Source: Terriglobus sp. RCC_193 (lineage in GTDB: Bacteria; Acidobacteriota; Terriglobia; Terriglobales; Acidobacteriaceae). From it: a stretch of 64,000 bases of DNA. How positions within the stretch are numbered: position 1 is the stretch's first letter; each line of letters begins with the position of its first letter. A program made the position numbers and the translations under genes. The stretch spans positions 310,001 to 374,000 of the forward strand of contig NZ_JBFUPK010000002.1 in NCBI RefSeq assembly GCF_041355105.1, written 5' to 3'. Below the pieces are notes generated by a model that worked only from the letters and a program-made list of their open reading frames with translations, had not been told where the DNA came from and searched no databases. Of the stretch, positions 18,557-27,942 are shown piece by piece.

Positions 18557-18597
18557 CGCAATCCTCCTCCGCCCGCACGGCACATCCGGCACATGGC

Positions 18598-20700
18598 CTA
18601 ACTCACCGGCAGACTCGTTAACACGACACTCGACACCGCGGAATACTTCGCAGGCACCGAGTTGTCATACATCCGCACAAAAAACCGCTCCGCAAAATCC
18701 GTGCGCGGAATCGAAAAACTACGCACCGGACTACGCAGCACCAGATCCGTCGTCGACGACGCGCCAAAGTTCGCATCCGTCCGCCGCACCTCAAAGCCAC
18801 AACCATCCGGAGCATCCACACCGCTATCCACCTCCAACGAAGCAGTCGTCGCTACCGTCACCTGCAGGCCGGAGAGACTCACTGGCAGCGCAACATCAGT
18901 CGCCACAGCCACATTCCCCGGAACATCCGCGGCCAGCACATCTCCCACATGAAAGTTCAGACTTACATCACGGCCCTGTCGAAACGCAGCCGTATACATC
19001 ACCTGCTCCGGCTCACAGTTGCCATCCACCATGCGCACACTCTGCACAGGCAATACCTGCGTGCCTTCCTCGCTCGCAATCAGCAACGTATCGCCTGGTG
19101 CCACATCCGCAGTCAATGCAGCCTCGCGCAACCAGGTCACCGATCCTGAAATACCGGTTGCGGATCCCGCCGAAAGAGCCAGAAGCGCCTTCGCTGCAGA
19201 CTCGCAATCCACCGAACTACGCGCCAGTGATGATCGAACCGTGCCCGCCCATGCAGGCATACCCGGCAGGCCAAGTGACTCTTTCACAAACTCCGCCGTG
19301 TCATCGATCACCCGCGCCACCGCGCGACCCCGCCGACGATAACGCACCGTTACCAACTCGCCTGGCTGTAGCAAAAGTCCCGCGGCGAAAGTCACCACCC
19401 CCGCGGAACTCACACCATAGTCTGCTCCGCTCGTGGAAACGCCCGGCCGCCGTGTCCGCTGCGTCCCATCCGCCGCCGTCGACACCACAAGGCATGATCC
19501 CGTACGCGTCAGCGTCACACGTCCCACACTGCCGTTCAGTGCAACACTGTTCACCGGCGCAAAGACACACTGTAGCGGCGAGACAGCCATCGCTCCGTCG
19601 TACAAAACCGTCGGCAGCGTGCTCGATGCCAATCCCCGGTCCGCAACCTCAATCACCACCTGCAACGGTGCATCCACGGCATCGCCGCCAAACTGCTGCA
19701 GCACACCATCTACCAGCACGCCATAGCGATTGCGAATCCTCTGCATCTCCGCACAATACAAACGCACGCGCAGCACATAACGATGACCATCCGCAAAGTC
19801 ATAACTCGTCGTCTGTTCCACACCATTCACAATTGCAACCAGTGAATGCGCTCCTGCCGCCCCGCGCACACGCACACCGGCCACACACTGAGCACGCGTT
19901 GTCATGCCGTTATAAAAGCCCAGCAAGACGCCATCGCTTCCGGTGCTCAACATGACATCGGTCGCCTCTGCAACCAACCCGCCACCCATCTCCACCAGAG
20001 ACTTCGCGCTTAGCAGCGTGGCTCCGTCGAATCCCGTACCGCCACTCATGCGAAGACCGCCACTGCCCAGAGACAGATAGCTACCCGCATCCATCCGCGA
20101 CCATACATCTGAATCAAACGCGCTGCCATCGAATGCATCGTCCAGCAACGTGTCGTTTCCGCTCTCGCGAAATGGTGCATGCTGCAGCGCAAAACTCGCC
20201 GTCGCGCCATCCCCTCGAAACAGCTCTGTAACATACTGCGTCGGCTCATACTCACCGCTCACCGTTACATCCTGTGCCAGATCAGAGAAGAGTGAAGTCG
20301 CAGCGTCCATCTTCAGCGTCACATCATGCAGGGCCATTGAGTGTTGCATCGCCGTCGCAGGTTGCAACACATCCGTAGCAGAGGCTTGCGTGAGCCACGC
20401 CATCTCTACTGCGCGAAGAACCACGCAGTCATCAGAACCACTCGTTCCTGCCATCGCACGCGACGCTCTTGATGCGGCCTCTAGGATTCCATGAAATAAC
20501 ACGGCTCCGAGAGAATCGAGAACTCGCACCTGCGAACGGCTCTGCGGCATCACCAGGCCGCTCCCCACCAGGTCCAGCCCGGCGAAACACGTTGTCCACT
20601 TCCCGCGGCCTCGCATAATTTCCAGCGGCATATCTGTGCGCACAGCCAGCGTGTAATCCACCTCGCCCACGCCATCGTTGTTATCAATCCGCAGAATCAT
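18598..20700 (-). CDS. Large tail/adhesin-type structural protein, 700 aa
   Basis: The largest protein of the region's structural operon. The N-terminal 150 residues look like a phage tail or hub domain (GVGEVDYTLAVRTDMPLEI). Residues about 190-330 form a concanavalin-like lectin module: FDSDVWSRMDAGSYLSLGSG, then SGGLRMSGGTGFDGATLLS and VLLGFYNGM. The C-terminal third is beta-rich. A sugar-binding tip or adhesion role is inferred. AGGAGAG precedes the ATG, 8 bases after the previous stop. No exact family is recognised. Confidence 0.65.
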   Translation of the reverse strand: MILRIDNNDGVGEVDYTLAVRTDMPLEIMRGRGKWTTCFAGLDLVGSGLVMPQSRSQVRVLDSLGAVLFHGILEAASRASRAMAGTSGSDDCVVLRAVEMAWLTQASATDVLQPATAMQHSMALHDVTLKMDAATSLFSDLAQDVTVSGEYEPTQYVTELFRGDGATASFALQHAPFRESGNDTLLDDAFDGSAFDSDVWSRMDAGSYLSLGSGGLRMSGGTGFDGATLLSAKSLVEMGGGLVAEATDVMLSTGSDGVLLGFYNGMTTRAQCVAGVRVRGAAGAHSLVAIVNGVEQTTSYDFADGHRYVLRVRLYCAEMQRIRNRYGVLVDGVLQQFGGDAVDAPLQVVIEVADRGLASSTLPTVLYDGAMAVSPLQCVFAPVNSVALNGSVGRVTLTRTGSCLVVSTAADGTQRTRRPGVSTSGADYGVSSAGVVTFAAGLLLQPGELVTVRYRRRGRAVARVIDDTAEFVKESLGLPGMPAWAGTVRSSLARSSVDCESAAKALLALSAGSATGISGSVTWLREAALTADVAPGDTLLIASEEGTQVLPVQSVRMVDGNCEPEQVMYTAAFRQGRDVSLNFHVGDVLAADVPGNVAVATDVALPVSLSGLQVTVATTASLEVDSGVDAPDGCGFEVRRTDANFGASSTTDLVLRSPVRSFSIPRTDFAERFFVRMYDNSVPAKYSAVSSVVLTSLPVS

Positions 20701-20708
20701 AACTCTCC

Positions 20709-21677
20709 TTACACGCGCCGCATCGCCGCAGGTAGATAACTTCGAAAACTAACCACACCAACGCCATCCACGGCGTCGATAACAGGCAACGCAACCATGC
20801 GTGCCATCGGCCGCCATCGCGTAACACCCTTCGTCATCTCCAGCGCATTCTCCGCAGCCCCTCCGCCAGCGGGTTGCAGTCGTGGATAATGCAAAATCAA
20901 ACGGTCCCCTTGAAATCCATCCACAACAAACAGGGCCGACCACTCCTGCGCGAAACTCCCTCCATTGCGATCCACAAAACCCTCAACAACAGAGACCCTT
21001 GTGCCCGGATCCGGTACTCCAGCAGGCAATGGGGAAGCCAATGTGACCGCACTACCATCCACACTCAACACACGTGCAATGTTGAAGCTCACCCGGCGAA
21101 CAAAGTCCACGTCGGGCATCTCTGGAACCGTCGCAACATAAGCGCCTGTAATGCCGCTTCCCACGTATCCCGTCGCACCGTCATAGTCAACATCCACCAC
21201 AACAACGTCCCCAGCCCGCACTGCCGTCGCCGAACCAAGCTGCAACATGGTTGCTGTCGAACCACTGCCAACGACCTCGGCCGCGACTGCCGTCCCACCC
21301 GAGGGGTTCGCATTCACGCCAGCAGCCGTCTTCAACAGGTTCATCGTCTGCGTACCTGCCGACAACGCCACAGCCATCCGCGTCCATCCAGGTAACAACA
21401 CCTCAACAATCTCTTCCACCTTCGATCGTCCCTGCGACTTCACCATCGCAGGCGCACCACTCCACACAGCTTTCCAGCTCTCACCCGTGTCGCGCTTCAC
21501 AGTGGAGACAATGCCGGCATCTATCCATCCGGCAGGAGGCGTATCCAGGTTGAATCGCCCAATCGAAGCCGCATCAAACGCCATCGGCGTGCCATTCACT
21601 CGATCCACCGGCGCAAAATATGCGCGGACCTCTCCGGCAAACAGAGAGCCCGCATCAAGCACATTTGTCGAACTCAT
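20709..21677 (-). CDS. Putative tail-tube-like protein, 322 aa
   Basis: It begins MSSTNVLDAGSLFAGEVRAYFAP and contains STVKRDTGESWKAVWSGAP and QEWSALFVVDGFQGDRLILHYPRL. This suggests a two-layer beta protein of tail-tube type with an inserted beta-rich segment in the middle (about 100-220). The start overlaps the preceding stop by 4 bases (ATGA). Position after the connector and small head-tail genes also fits a tube protein. Family identity is inferred from context. Confidence 0.55.
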   Translation of the reverse strand: MSSTNVLDAGSLFAGEVRAYFAPVDRVNGTPMAFDAASIGRFNLDTPPAGWIDAGIVSTVKRDTGESWKAVWSGAPAMVKSQGRSKVEEIVEVLLPGWTRMAVALSAGTQTMNLLKTAAGVNANPSGGTAVAAEVVGSGSTATMLQLGSATAVRAGDVVVVDVDYDGATGYVGSGITGAYVATVPEMPDVDFVRRVSFNIARVLSVDGSAVTLASPLPAGVPDPGTRVSVVEGFVDRNGGSFAQEWSALFVVDGFQGDRLILHYPRLQPAGGGAAENALEMTKGVTRWRPMARMVALPVIDAVDGVGVVSFRSYLPAAMRRV

Positions 21678-22162
21678 TGCTCTGTCTCCTCCAGCGCATA
21701 GACCGTCAACTTCACCGCACGTCGCAACACATCACCATCCACCACTACCGGAGAAGGCTCCATCTCCGACCACCACACATGCGTCGTGCGCATCACGACA
21801 GCGCTTCCGGAAAAATCCTGCAACGGTGCAAATCGCGGCTGCAACATCTGCGCCAGTTCAGCATCCAGAGAAGCCAGCACACGCCCACGGTCCATTCCCA
21901 CAAACTCCTGGGTGCCGCGCGTTGCATAACGAACTTCACACTGCAAAGCATGGAGTCGCAATGGCTCACTGGAATCAATCACCTCATCCAACCACTGCAA
22001 AACAAAGCAATCCATCGGCTCACCCTGCGCCAACGGAAGCTCCACATCATCGGCAATCACCGCGGGACGCAACGCACCACGAATCGCCACAGTCCTGGCT
22101 GCATTCACAACAGCAAGCCGGTCACGCAACGTCAACAGAAACGTATCCTTCGCACTCTGCAT
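21674..22162 (-). CDS. Head-tail or tail-completion protein, 162 aa
   Basis: The start MQSAKDTFLLTLRDRLAVVN follows GGTGGTG and sits 3 bases after the preceding gene. Residues 25-60 are beta-rich; PMDCFVLQWLDEVIDSSEPLRLHALQCEVRYAT resembles tail terminator or completion proteins that make alternating strands and helices. The order (connector, this pair, tube) matches siphovirus head-tail joining genes. No certain family is recognised. Confidence 0.55.
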   Translation of the reverse strand: MQSAKDTFLLTLRDRLAVVNAARTVAIRGALRPAVIADDVELPLAQGEPMDCFVLQWLDEVIDSSEPLRLHALQCEVRYATRGTQEFVGMDRGRVLASLDAELAQMLQPRFAPLQDFSGSAVVMRTTHVWWSEMEPSPVVVDGDVLRRAVKLTVYALEETEQ

Positions 22163-22164
22163 CG

Positions 22165-22563
22165 CTACACCACCTCCACGCCGTTGGCAGTCAACAGCAA
22201 TCGGTAAAGGCAAGCATCGCCCTTCGCCTTCACGCATTCCGTCGTTGTCATGCGATAACGCACATCACCAATCACCACGGCGTAGACCGCCATCATCGCA
22301 GCTGCGACAGCGCCACATCCACTTACGCCCAGCAGCTCCTCCAGCACATCCGCAGCCACCAGAACTTCGGTGGAGTCCTTCGCACTGCGAATCGCAACAG
22401 GTGCCAACAATTTCGCGAAGAACTCCGGCGTACGCAAGCCAAGCTGCTCTTCATCATCGCCTGCAATGGGAGGTGCCGGCATCTCTAATCGCGCTGTATC
22501 ACCACCAACGAACCGCACCATCGCGCACGCAGCTCTGCGCTCTGCCACATTCATTCCCTGCAT
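22165..22563 (-). CDS. Small head-tail joining protein, 132 aa
   Basis: GAGAGAGTGGGG precedes the chosen ATG; a second ATG lies 9 bases later (MNVAERR). The sequence is mixed, with VRFVGGDTARLEMPAPPIAGD early and a C-terminal segment DVRYRMTTTECVKAKGDACLYRLLLTA. Position between the connector and the next tail-type gene suggests a stopper or adaptor. Function is inferred from order alone. Confidence 0.5.
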   Translation of the reverse strand: MQGMNVAERRAACAMVRFVGGDTARLEMPAPPIAGDDEEQLGLRTPEFFAKLLAPVAIRSAKDSTEVLVAADVLEELLGVSGCGAVAAAMMAVYAVVIGDVRYRMTTTECVKAKGDACLYRLLLTANGVEVV

Positions 22564-22568
22564 CGCAG

Positions 22569-23174
22569 CTACCCCACTCTCTCCGCCACATAGGGCTGCA
22601 ACAGTCGCTGCACTTCGGCATCCAGCAGCGCCCCCTGGAAGTACTCCATCTGCATGCCATCCATTACCTGTCGCCTCACATTCAGCGCCGGCATTGCCTG
22701 GGCATTCTTCACAATCTGCGCGCATGCGATCTTCACTGGTACGGGAACATCCTCATAGCCAGCGGTATAAGTCACTTCCGCTTCCACGTAAGGCACGCCC
22801 AGCAGATGCGGCATCAACGTGAACACCCCATCCGTACTCACAGAAACCGTACTCACATCCACATCTGTCCACTGACCTGCTAAACCAAAGACACACAGCG
22901 CCTCAGCCATCGGGACATCTGCAATCGCACGCCCCATACGTGCACGCACACTCAACAGCGCACTCGCGCCACCGCTCACTGTTGCCATCGGCAGGAAGCT
23001 CAACTGTGCCTCGCAGCCACGCCGAAGCCGAACGCGCTCCACATACTGCATCACCGCAAGCGAGGCCCGGCGGCAGAACGCATCGATCATCGCCGACGCG
23101 GCCACAACCAGCTCATCCGCGGTATCCTCTCCCAGCCCGAACCTCACATACTCCGCCGCGCTCAGATACTGCAT
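22569..23174 (-). CDS. Head-tail connector (gp6-like adaptor)
   Basis: A 201-residue protein starting MQYLSAAEYVRFGLGEDTADELVVAASAMIDAFC. It has the characteristic late segment VEAEVTYTAGYEDVPVPVKIACAQIVKN found in gp6-type adaptor proteins, which bind the portal ring. A helical N-terminus, beta middle and helical C-terminus match the family fold. It follows the capsid gene by 124 bases; that gap holds a weak hairpin and no gene. The assignment is reasonably supported. Confidence 0.75.
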   Translation of the reverse strand: MQYLSAAEYVRFGLGEDTADELVVAASAMIDAFCRRASLAVMQYVERVRLRRGCEAQLSFLPMATVSGGASALLSVRARMGRAIADVPMAEALCVFGLAGQWTDVDVSTVSVSTDGVFTLMPHLLGVPYVEAEVTYTAGYEDVPVPVKIACAQIVKNAQAMPALNVRRQVMDGMQMEYFQGALLDAEVQRLLQPYVAERVG

Positions 23175-23297
23175 TCGCCTTTATCCTTTCCACACAAACA
23201 ACCCGTCAAAACACCGCAAGACAAAGGGCAGGATGGCAATGAGCCACCCCGCCCTTCAAATCCATCGCAGTCATGCTGAGCCAAGCTCAACCTCGTC

Positions 23298-24269
23298 CTA
23301 GCGATCCACCAGCACCTGGTAGTGCGCGTAGCTCGCACCCTTCACCACCACGCCACCAAACTTCACAACCACATACTGCGAAGCAAGCGATCCCGGCGTA
23401 CCAAGCTGGAACACACGCGGATTCGGATCAGTCAGCCAGTGATACTCAATCAGGTCTTCCGTCACGATGTACGCTGGCAGCACTGCCGAACCAGAACCCG
23501 GCGTCCCGGTATAACCCAGCGTCCACTCCGGAATCAGAGGAATCTCGCCAGCCTGCGTCGACAGGGTCTTCACCGTCACGCCACCCGCAATCTCCTTCGT
23601 GTTCAGCACCACGTTGAACTCGCTCTTCATCTCGCGATCAATCAGGTCCAGCAACACAGGGTTGGCATAGATCGCCGTCGGACGCACTGCATAGTTGCTA
23701 TTCGCCACCATCTGCGCCACGGTCGACTTCAGGCCATCCACAATCGAAGCATTCGTGCCAATCGTCGTCGTGTTACCGCCTGCAATAATCTGCGAAGCTG
23801 TACCGTAATATTGCGTGCTGGTCGGCGTGCTCAGGCTGGTGTCTGCGCCATTCCACAGCGCAACGTCATGCGTCCGCATCACGCCTTCAACGGTGTCCGT
23901 CAGATCCTTTGCCTGCAGATACGCAAACTGGCTCTGCTGCTGGCCAATCTCCATATCAAACAAGTTGTAATTTAACTGCGCGACCAGCGCCTTCAACGGC
24001 ACACTGCGCTCCACACGAGTGGGCGAAACCACAGGAGCCACAATGTTTCGCGGATCGACAAACCCCGCTGCAGCCGAAGGAGAAGGAATCCCTGTCTCCT
24101 CAAAGAAGCGCGATGGATGCCCTGTTGCAGGCACCTGCTTAATACGCTGACCGAACACACCGCGGCGGCGAACAATGTCGGTAATCTCCTGCTGATACTG
24201 CGGCACTTCAATTGCACCAGGTCCGATAAAGTCCGCTGCTGCATGAATGTCCTTAAACTGTGCGATCAT
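23298..24269 (-). CDS. Major capsid protein
   Basis: A 323-residue shell protein. The start MIAQFKDIHAAADFIGPGAIE is chosen because GGGAAAAG lies immediately upstream; the longer frame adds a basic leader without a ribosome site. The sequence has HK97-type features: an N-terminal helix, ETGIPSPSAAAGFVDPRNIVAP, an E-loop-like region, and a late NPVLLDLIDREMKSEF with VYANP-type strands. C-terminal LGTPGSLASQYVVVKFGGV closes the fold. It is the second-longest structural gene and lies between the scaffold-like and connector genes, as expected. Confidence 0.78.
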   Translation of the reverse strand: MIAQFKDIHAAADFIGPGAIEVPQYQQEITDIVRRRGVFGQRIKQVPATGHPSRFFEETGIPSPSAAAGFVDPRNIVAPVVSPTRVERSVPLKALVAQLNYNLFDMEIGQQQSQFAYLQAKDLTDTVEGVMRTHDVALWNGADTSLSTPTSTQYYGTASQIIAGGNTTTIGTNASIVDGLKSTVAQMVANSNYAVRPTAIYANPVLLDLIDREMKSEFNVVLNTKEIAGGVTVKTLSTQAGEIPLIPEWTLGYTGTPGSGSAVLPAYIVTEDLIEYHWLTDPNPRVFQLGTPGSLASQYVVVKFGGVVVKGASYAHYQVLVDR

Positions 24270-24445
24270 CTTTTCCCTTTCAAAAACAAAAGCGCGCAGC
24301 TTGATCGCCACACGCATCTCTCATCTCGATACATCGAACACCGTCACCCGAAGCGACAGCACGATGCAACTCTTCTTCCACTTAAGTCGGCGACCCGATT
24401 CGCGAAACGAACCTGGGTAGCCGCAGCCTCTCTGTAGCGCAAACG

Positions 24446-24760
24446 TTAAAGCAAGCCAGCCCGCATCAATCCGCTCTTCACGGCAATGCGCTGTTCCACA
24501 CTCAGCGAGCGAAATGCCGCATCCATATCCGATGCCTCTGCTCCCTTCGCCATCATCGAAGCTGAAGTCTTTCGCCCAACCGCAGCCGAAGCTTTCACAC
24601 TGCGCATGTCCCCCATCGCAGCCTCCAACTCACGAATCCGTCGATCCAGCTCCGCGATCGCATCCTGCTGCGTTTCTTCCGCGGTCGCTTCAATCACATC
24701 AGACAGACTTACTGACTCGTTGGTTTCCTGACTCGCTATCTCCATCTCACTCTCCCTCAT
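24446..24760 (-). CDS. Scaffold-like helical protein, about 100 aa
   Basis: The ATG overlaps the stop of the protease gene (ATGA); an alternative ATG 15 bases later has AGGGAGAGTGAG upstream and may be the true start. The protein is acidic and helical (DVIEATAEETQQDAIAELDRRIRELEAAMGDM), with a basic C-terminus (SVEQRIAVKSGLMRAGLL). Between the protease and capsid genes, this is the usual place for a scaffold or capsid assembly protein. 176 bases without a gene follow before the capsid start. Confidence 0.55.
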   Translation of the reverse strand: MRESEMEIASQETNESVSLSDVIEATAEETQQDAIAELDRRIRELEAAMGDMRSVKASAAVGRKTSASMMAKGAEASDMDAAFRSLSVEQRIAVKSGLMRAGLL

Positions 24761-25368
24761 CGCGTTCCTTCCTTCACAGCACAACGCCGCACTGGCATCG
24801 GCTCCATCGCAGGAGCACGCCGTACGCTCTTGCGCGCCCCCGTCCTCACCGAACATGCCGACACTTTCTCTCGCACCACGCGAAAGCTGGTATTCCGATA
24901 TGCCGCCTTCGTACGCAGCAGAATCGCAGCACCGGTAAACGTAGCCTTCGTCAATCGCCACATCTCCGCACGCATATCTTCCACATGCGCATCGGCCAAC
25001 TCATAACTCATACCCAATGCATCATCGCCATGCGCCTGCATCTCCTGCATCATCTCGGTAAAGTCGCGCGCAAACAGATATCCGCTCACACGCACGGCAT
25101 CACCTTCAATCACAGCCGACGTGATAATGCCGCACTTCTGCTTCGCATCATGTCCGTCCCAACCCGCTTTGAAATCCACCGCCATTCCCAGCAGACTTGG
25201 CAACGCCGACTCCGCAGCCTCGCGCGTCAGCACCACACGATGCCCGCGCGCACCGCTCGGAGCTTTATCGCTCGGCGCATCCACCCGCGTCAGCACGCCT
25301 TCAAACGGCACACGGTTCGGATGCCCCATCACCGCTGGAAACTCCACAGCCATCCCCTGAAGCTGCAC
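24757..25368 (-). CDS. Prohead (head maturation) protease
   Basis: A 203-residue protein starting at GTG, with AGGAGG eight bases upstream. The middle has GMAVDFKAGWDGHDAKQKCGI, with the His typical of the HK97 prohead protease fold, and a late segment GMSYELADAHVEDMRAEMWRLTKATFTGAAIL that matches the conserved strand-serine-strand region. Its role is to cut the scaffold and capsid delta domain during head assembly. The basic C-terminus past residue 165 is probably disordered. Family assignment is moderate. Confidence 0.65.
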   Translation of the reverse strand: MQLQGMAVEFPAVMGHPNRVPFEGVLTRVDAPSDKAPSGARGHRVVLTREAAESALPSLLGMAVDFKAGWDGHDAKQKCGIITSAVIEGDAVRVSGYLFARDFTEMMQEMQAHGDDALGMSYELADAHVEDMRAEMWRLTKATFTGAAILLRTKAAYRNTSFRVVREKVSACSVRTGARKSVRRAPAMEPMPVRRCAVKEGTR

Positions 25369-25406
25369 CTTTCCCTCCTTTCACGAAACACTCATCCACA
25401 CAAACA

Positions 25407-25468
25407 TCAGCGAAGCTCACACGGCCAAAGCCGTCATTCTGAGCAAAGCGAAGAATCTCAACGCACTT
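25407..25468. repeat. Dispersed hairpin repeat, copy 2
   Basis: Same frame as copy 1: gcgaagctc, hairpin arms ACGGC and GCCGT around CAAA, then cattctgagcaaagcgaagaa. It lies with copy 3 in the 330-base gap between the portal and protease genes. That gap (25369-25698) contains no gene I can support. Confidence 0.75.
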
Positions 25469-25525
25469 CACTGCACCACAACGTTCCGATCTCTCCAGCC
25501 ACACAAGCAACGCCAGCTTCGCGTA

Positions 25526-25620
25526 AGCGAAGCTCATACGCGCAACGCGCGTCATCCTGAACGCAGCAAAGCGTAGCTGAAGCATGCCCTCGAGCGAAGC
25601 GAAGGGGGCCTGCATTCCTC
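25526..25620. repeat. Dispersed hairpin repeat, copy 3
   Basis: Same frame with hairpin arms ACGCGC and GCGCGT around AAC, then gtcatcctgaacgcagcaaagcg and a second unit cgagcgaagcgaagg followed by cctgcattcctc. It is the second copy in the portal-protease gap, only 60 bases from copy 2. Confidence 0.75.
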
Positions 25621-25698
25621 TGTGCCTACTACAACGCCGCCAGAAGCCTGCAATGCATCAAGGAGCCACAGCCCTCACCAACCAAGCTGACTCGCTAA

Positions 25699-26910
25699 CT
25701 AACTGACCGTTGCTTCGAACACCGGCAACCCACGCATCACCCGCACCTCATCCACAGAAAGCACACCAGCATTCAACAGCTTGATCTGCAGATCTGCCTC
25801 ATCCGACGAATCTCGCGAAAGCAAATCGTTGAAGACAAACTCAACATCCGTCCACCCCAGTGTCTTCGCAATCACATCACGCGTCAGATGCTCTGCAATC
25901 AACTTCGCCACCGGCACTATCGCGCTTTGAAACGCCTGCTCCGCCATCTCATCCGCGGTCGAGCGATTCACATCGTGCTCCAACCCCAGCAACATCGGCG
26001 GCAGATCAAACGCATTCGCCATCACACGCAGCAGAAACTCCTGCCACTGCAATCGCAGATCCGCATCCGTGCCACCCGCAAACCGCAGCACCTCAGGTTT
26101 CGTCTTCGTGGAAAGAATCGGCACCTGCGCCGATCCCTCTACCTCGTCCTGCCACCAACGCGTCAGCCGCTCCTGCTGCTGCGGTGTCACCTCATCCAGC
26201 CACAACGCGTACTGCGCAACACCGTTGCTCGCCAGCTTCGCTGCATAACGATGCGCAGAAAGGAAGTGGCTAATCGTCTCGAACGCCACTTCAAGTCTTC
26301 CCAAACCAAACGGCGTATACGACCGCGCATTCAACCGCACATACATCAATTCGCGATCCAGCAACGGCACACTCTTCGCCGCACCAATCATGGTCTGCAG
26401 ATAACGCGGTTGTTCCGCATCCCCATTCCACGCCGCATCCATCGCAATCGTCGCGCCATCCACTGGCCACAACCGCACCGGGGCGGCCGCATCACCCGTC
26501 GTCTCAATCTCTGCTGCGCCAAAGCCGCCAACAATCACGTCTTCCAGCAACGGCTCCAGCAACGTACGAAAACTGTCCTGCGGATTCGGCGCAGCAAACA
26601 CATTACGAAGTGCCTGCAACCGCTGCTGCAGTTCCTCACTTGCAACAGCATCCGCCTTCGCTCGCACCTGCCAGTCCATACTCGCAATACGATCCTTCAC
26701 CACATTGATCGCCCGTCGCGCCATCGGCAGTTCAGCAAACCTCCGCAGATTCGCAGGCGTCGCCTTCGGTAACGCATTCACATTTCCACCTGGCCGCCAC
26801 GGACTCAGCACCGCAGGCAACATCTGCGTCTTACGCTGTCCCTCACCTGCCGCTTCCACATCACCCTTCCAACCGCGCATCGCCCCACGCACCCGCTCCA
26901 CCAAACTCAC
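25699..26910 (-). CDS. Portal protein
   Basis: A 403-residue portal ring subunit. GTG at 26910 is chosen because AAAAGGAGGG lies 5-6 bases upstream. Visible features are MARRAINVVKDRIASMDWQV early, a stem-like helix region, FETISHFLSAHRYAAKLASNGV and the late FDLPPMLLGLEHDVNRSTADEMAEQAFQ, a hallmark of HK97/lambda-type portals. It sits after the terminase and HipA/DUF3037 pair and before the protease. DNA passes through this ring into the head. Confidence 0.85.
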   Translation of the reverse strand: MSLVERVRGAMRGWKGDVEAAGEGQRKTQMLPAVLSPWRPGGNVNALPKATPANLRRFAELPMARRAINVVKDRIASMDWQVRAKADAVASEELQQRLQALRNVFAAPNPQDSFRTLLEPLLEDVIVGGFGAAEIETTGDAAAPVRLWPVDGATIAMDAAWNGDAEQPRYLQTMIGAAKSVPLLDRELMYVRLNARSYTPFGLGRLEVAFETISHFLSAHRYAAKLASNGVAQYALWLDEVTPQQQERLTRWWQDEVEGSAQVPILSTKTKPEVLRFAGGTDADLRLQWQEFLLRVMANAFDLPPMLLGLEHDVNRSTADEMAEQAFQSAIVPVAKLIAEHLTRDVIAKTLGWTDVEFVFNDLLSRDSSDEADLQIKLLNAGVLSVDEVRVMRGLPVFEATVS

Positions 26911-26941
26911 ACGCCCTCCTTTTCTCAACCCCAAAAGCAAA

Positions 26942-26964
26942 AGGCGCAGCCAATGGCTACGCCT
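26942..26964 (-). terminator. Intrinsic terminator after the DUF3037 gene
   Basis: On the minus strand AGGCGTAGCCA pairs with TGGCTGCGCCT (one mismatch) and is followed by TTTTGCTTTTG. It separates the HipA/DUF3037 pair from the portal gene, so the portal and later genes need read-through or another promoter. Confidence 0.65.
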
Positions 26965-27020
26965 CTACAACAAATTGATTGCACACTTACGAATGCAAGA
27001 GCATGTCCCACTTGCAACTT

Positions 27021-27848
27021 CTAAATCAGCAACTCCCTGCGTGCCGTCTCTGCCACACGCGAAAGATCATTCACCGTCAACACGCGAAGCCCCTGTTCCT
27101 CCATCGTCTCCACGCCGAAGCGATACCGGTCCTCCGCCTCGCCGCCATCACCCGCGACAACCTTCAAAGGTTCCACAATCGCCGCAAGATCAAGCTCCGC
27201 AGCCTCAACCTTGCGCACACCAGCCCGCAAACGATCCACGGAAAACGCCAGCACCTTCGCCGCTTCCAGATCCCCCTCCAGCGAAACCGCCTGGAACATC
27301 CGCACCAGCGAAGGCGAGCGATACCCGCAATCCAACTTTAACGGATCGCCCGGGCGCGTATATTGCGAAGCGGGAATCCGCTTCCGCATCAAGTCCCAAA
27401 CACCCGCGCGTTCAAACTCGCTACGGATAGAAGCAGCAATCGAAGCACGTCCACTCTTCTTCCGCGAAACCTTCTCGCGCATCGGCTCCACATACAGCCG
27501 CATCAACTGTTCCATCTCCGCCGGCATACTCTCCGCCAGCGCACCGCGCACTTCCGTGATCTGCACGGAGTTGGAAAGCGACTCCTCCAACAATTGCATT
27601 GCAGGCTTCGAAGCATAACCACCATCGCGAACGCGTGCGGCAATCTCGCCTTCCATCGCCTCCAGCAAAGCAGTATCGGCATCCGGATCCATACAACGAA
27701 CACGATTCCAGTCGCGCGTAAAGCGCACCTGTGTTGTCTCGGTGCGGCCTGCCTCACGCAGCATCACACCAATGTTCACAAACTCGTTCTTCACTGCATC
27801 CGGCACATACCGCAGCAGAAAAAACTCGCACTGTATCCGTTCCGGCAA
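27021..27848 (-). CDS. DUF3037 protein, partner of HipA-like kinase
   Basis: A 275-residue DUF3037 protein. The N-terminus LPERIQCEFFLLRYVPDAVKNEFVNIGVML, with the family's N-terminal RYVPD...FVNIGV block, is diagnostic. The start is TTG at 27848 with AAGGAG five bases before it. DUF3037 proteins are regularly encoded beside HipA-like kinases; their action is not established. The gene is 94 bases after the kinase gene, with a host repeat in between, and is followed by a terminator. Confidence 0.8.
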   Translation of the reverse strand: MPERIQCEFFLLRYVPDAVKNEFVNIGVMLREAGRTETTQVRFTRDWNRVRCMDPDADTALLEAMEGEIAARVRDGGYASKPAMQLLEESLSNSVQITEVRGALAESMPAEMEQLMRLYVEPMREKVSRKKSGRASIAASIRSEFERAGVWDLMRKRIPASQYTRPGDPLKLDCGYRSPSLVRMFQAVSLEGDLEAAKVLAFSVDRLRAGVRKVEAAELDLAAIVEPLKVVAGDGGEAEDRYRFGVETMEEQGLRVLTVNDLSRVAETARRELLI

Positions 27849-27869
27849 CCGATCTCCTTAGAACACTCC

Positions 27870-27905
27870 GGCATCCTGAGCAAAGCGAAGGATCCCAACG
27901 AATCC
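27870..27905. repeat. Dispersed hairpin repeat, short copy 4
   Basis: A truncated copy with only the central gcatcctgagcaaagcgaaggatcc part. It lies between the HipA-like and DUF3037 genes, in phage-like region 1. Confidence 0.65.
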
Positions 27906-27942
27906 TCACAGTGCCACAGGTTCAAACCATCCGCCACAAACG

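Noticed and set aside
18012-18592. Lysis cassette with endolysin at the end of region 1
   Set aside because: Only an XhlA-like coiled-coil protein and a small helical protein are present; no peptidoglycan-cutting domain was found.
18414-19955. A 513-codon plus-strand frame opposite the 700-residue tail protein
   Set aside because: Its translation is Pro/Ser/His-rich low complexity, as expected of a shadow frame.
23175-23297. Terminator between the capsid and connector genes
   Set aside because: A GGGC/GCCC hairpin exists but the stem is interrupted and the T-tract is poor, so I did not list it.
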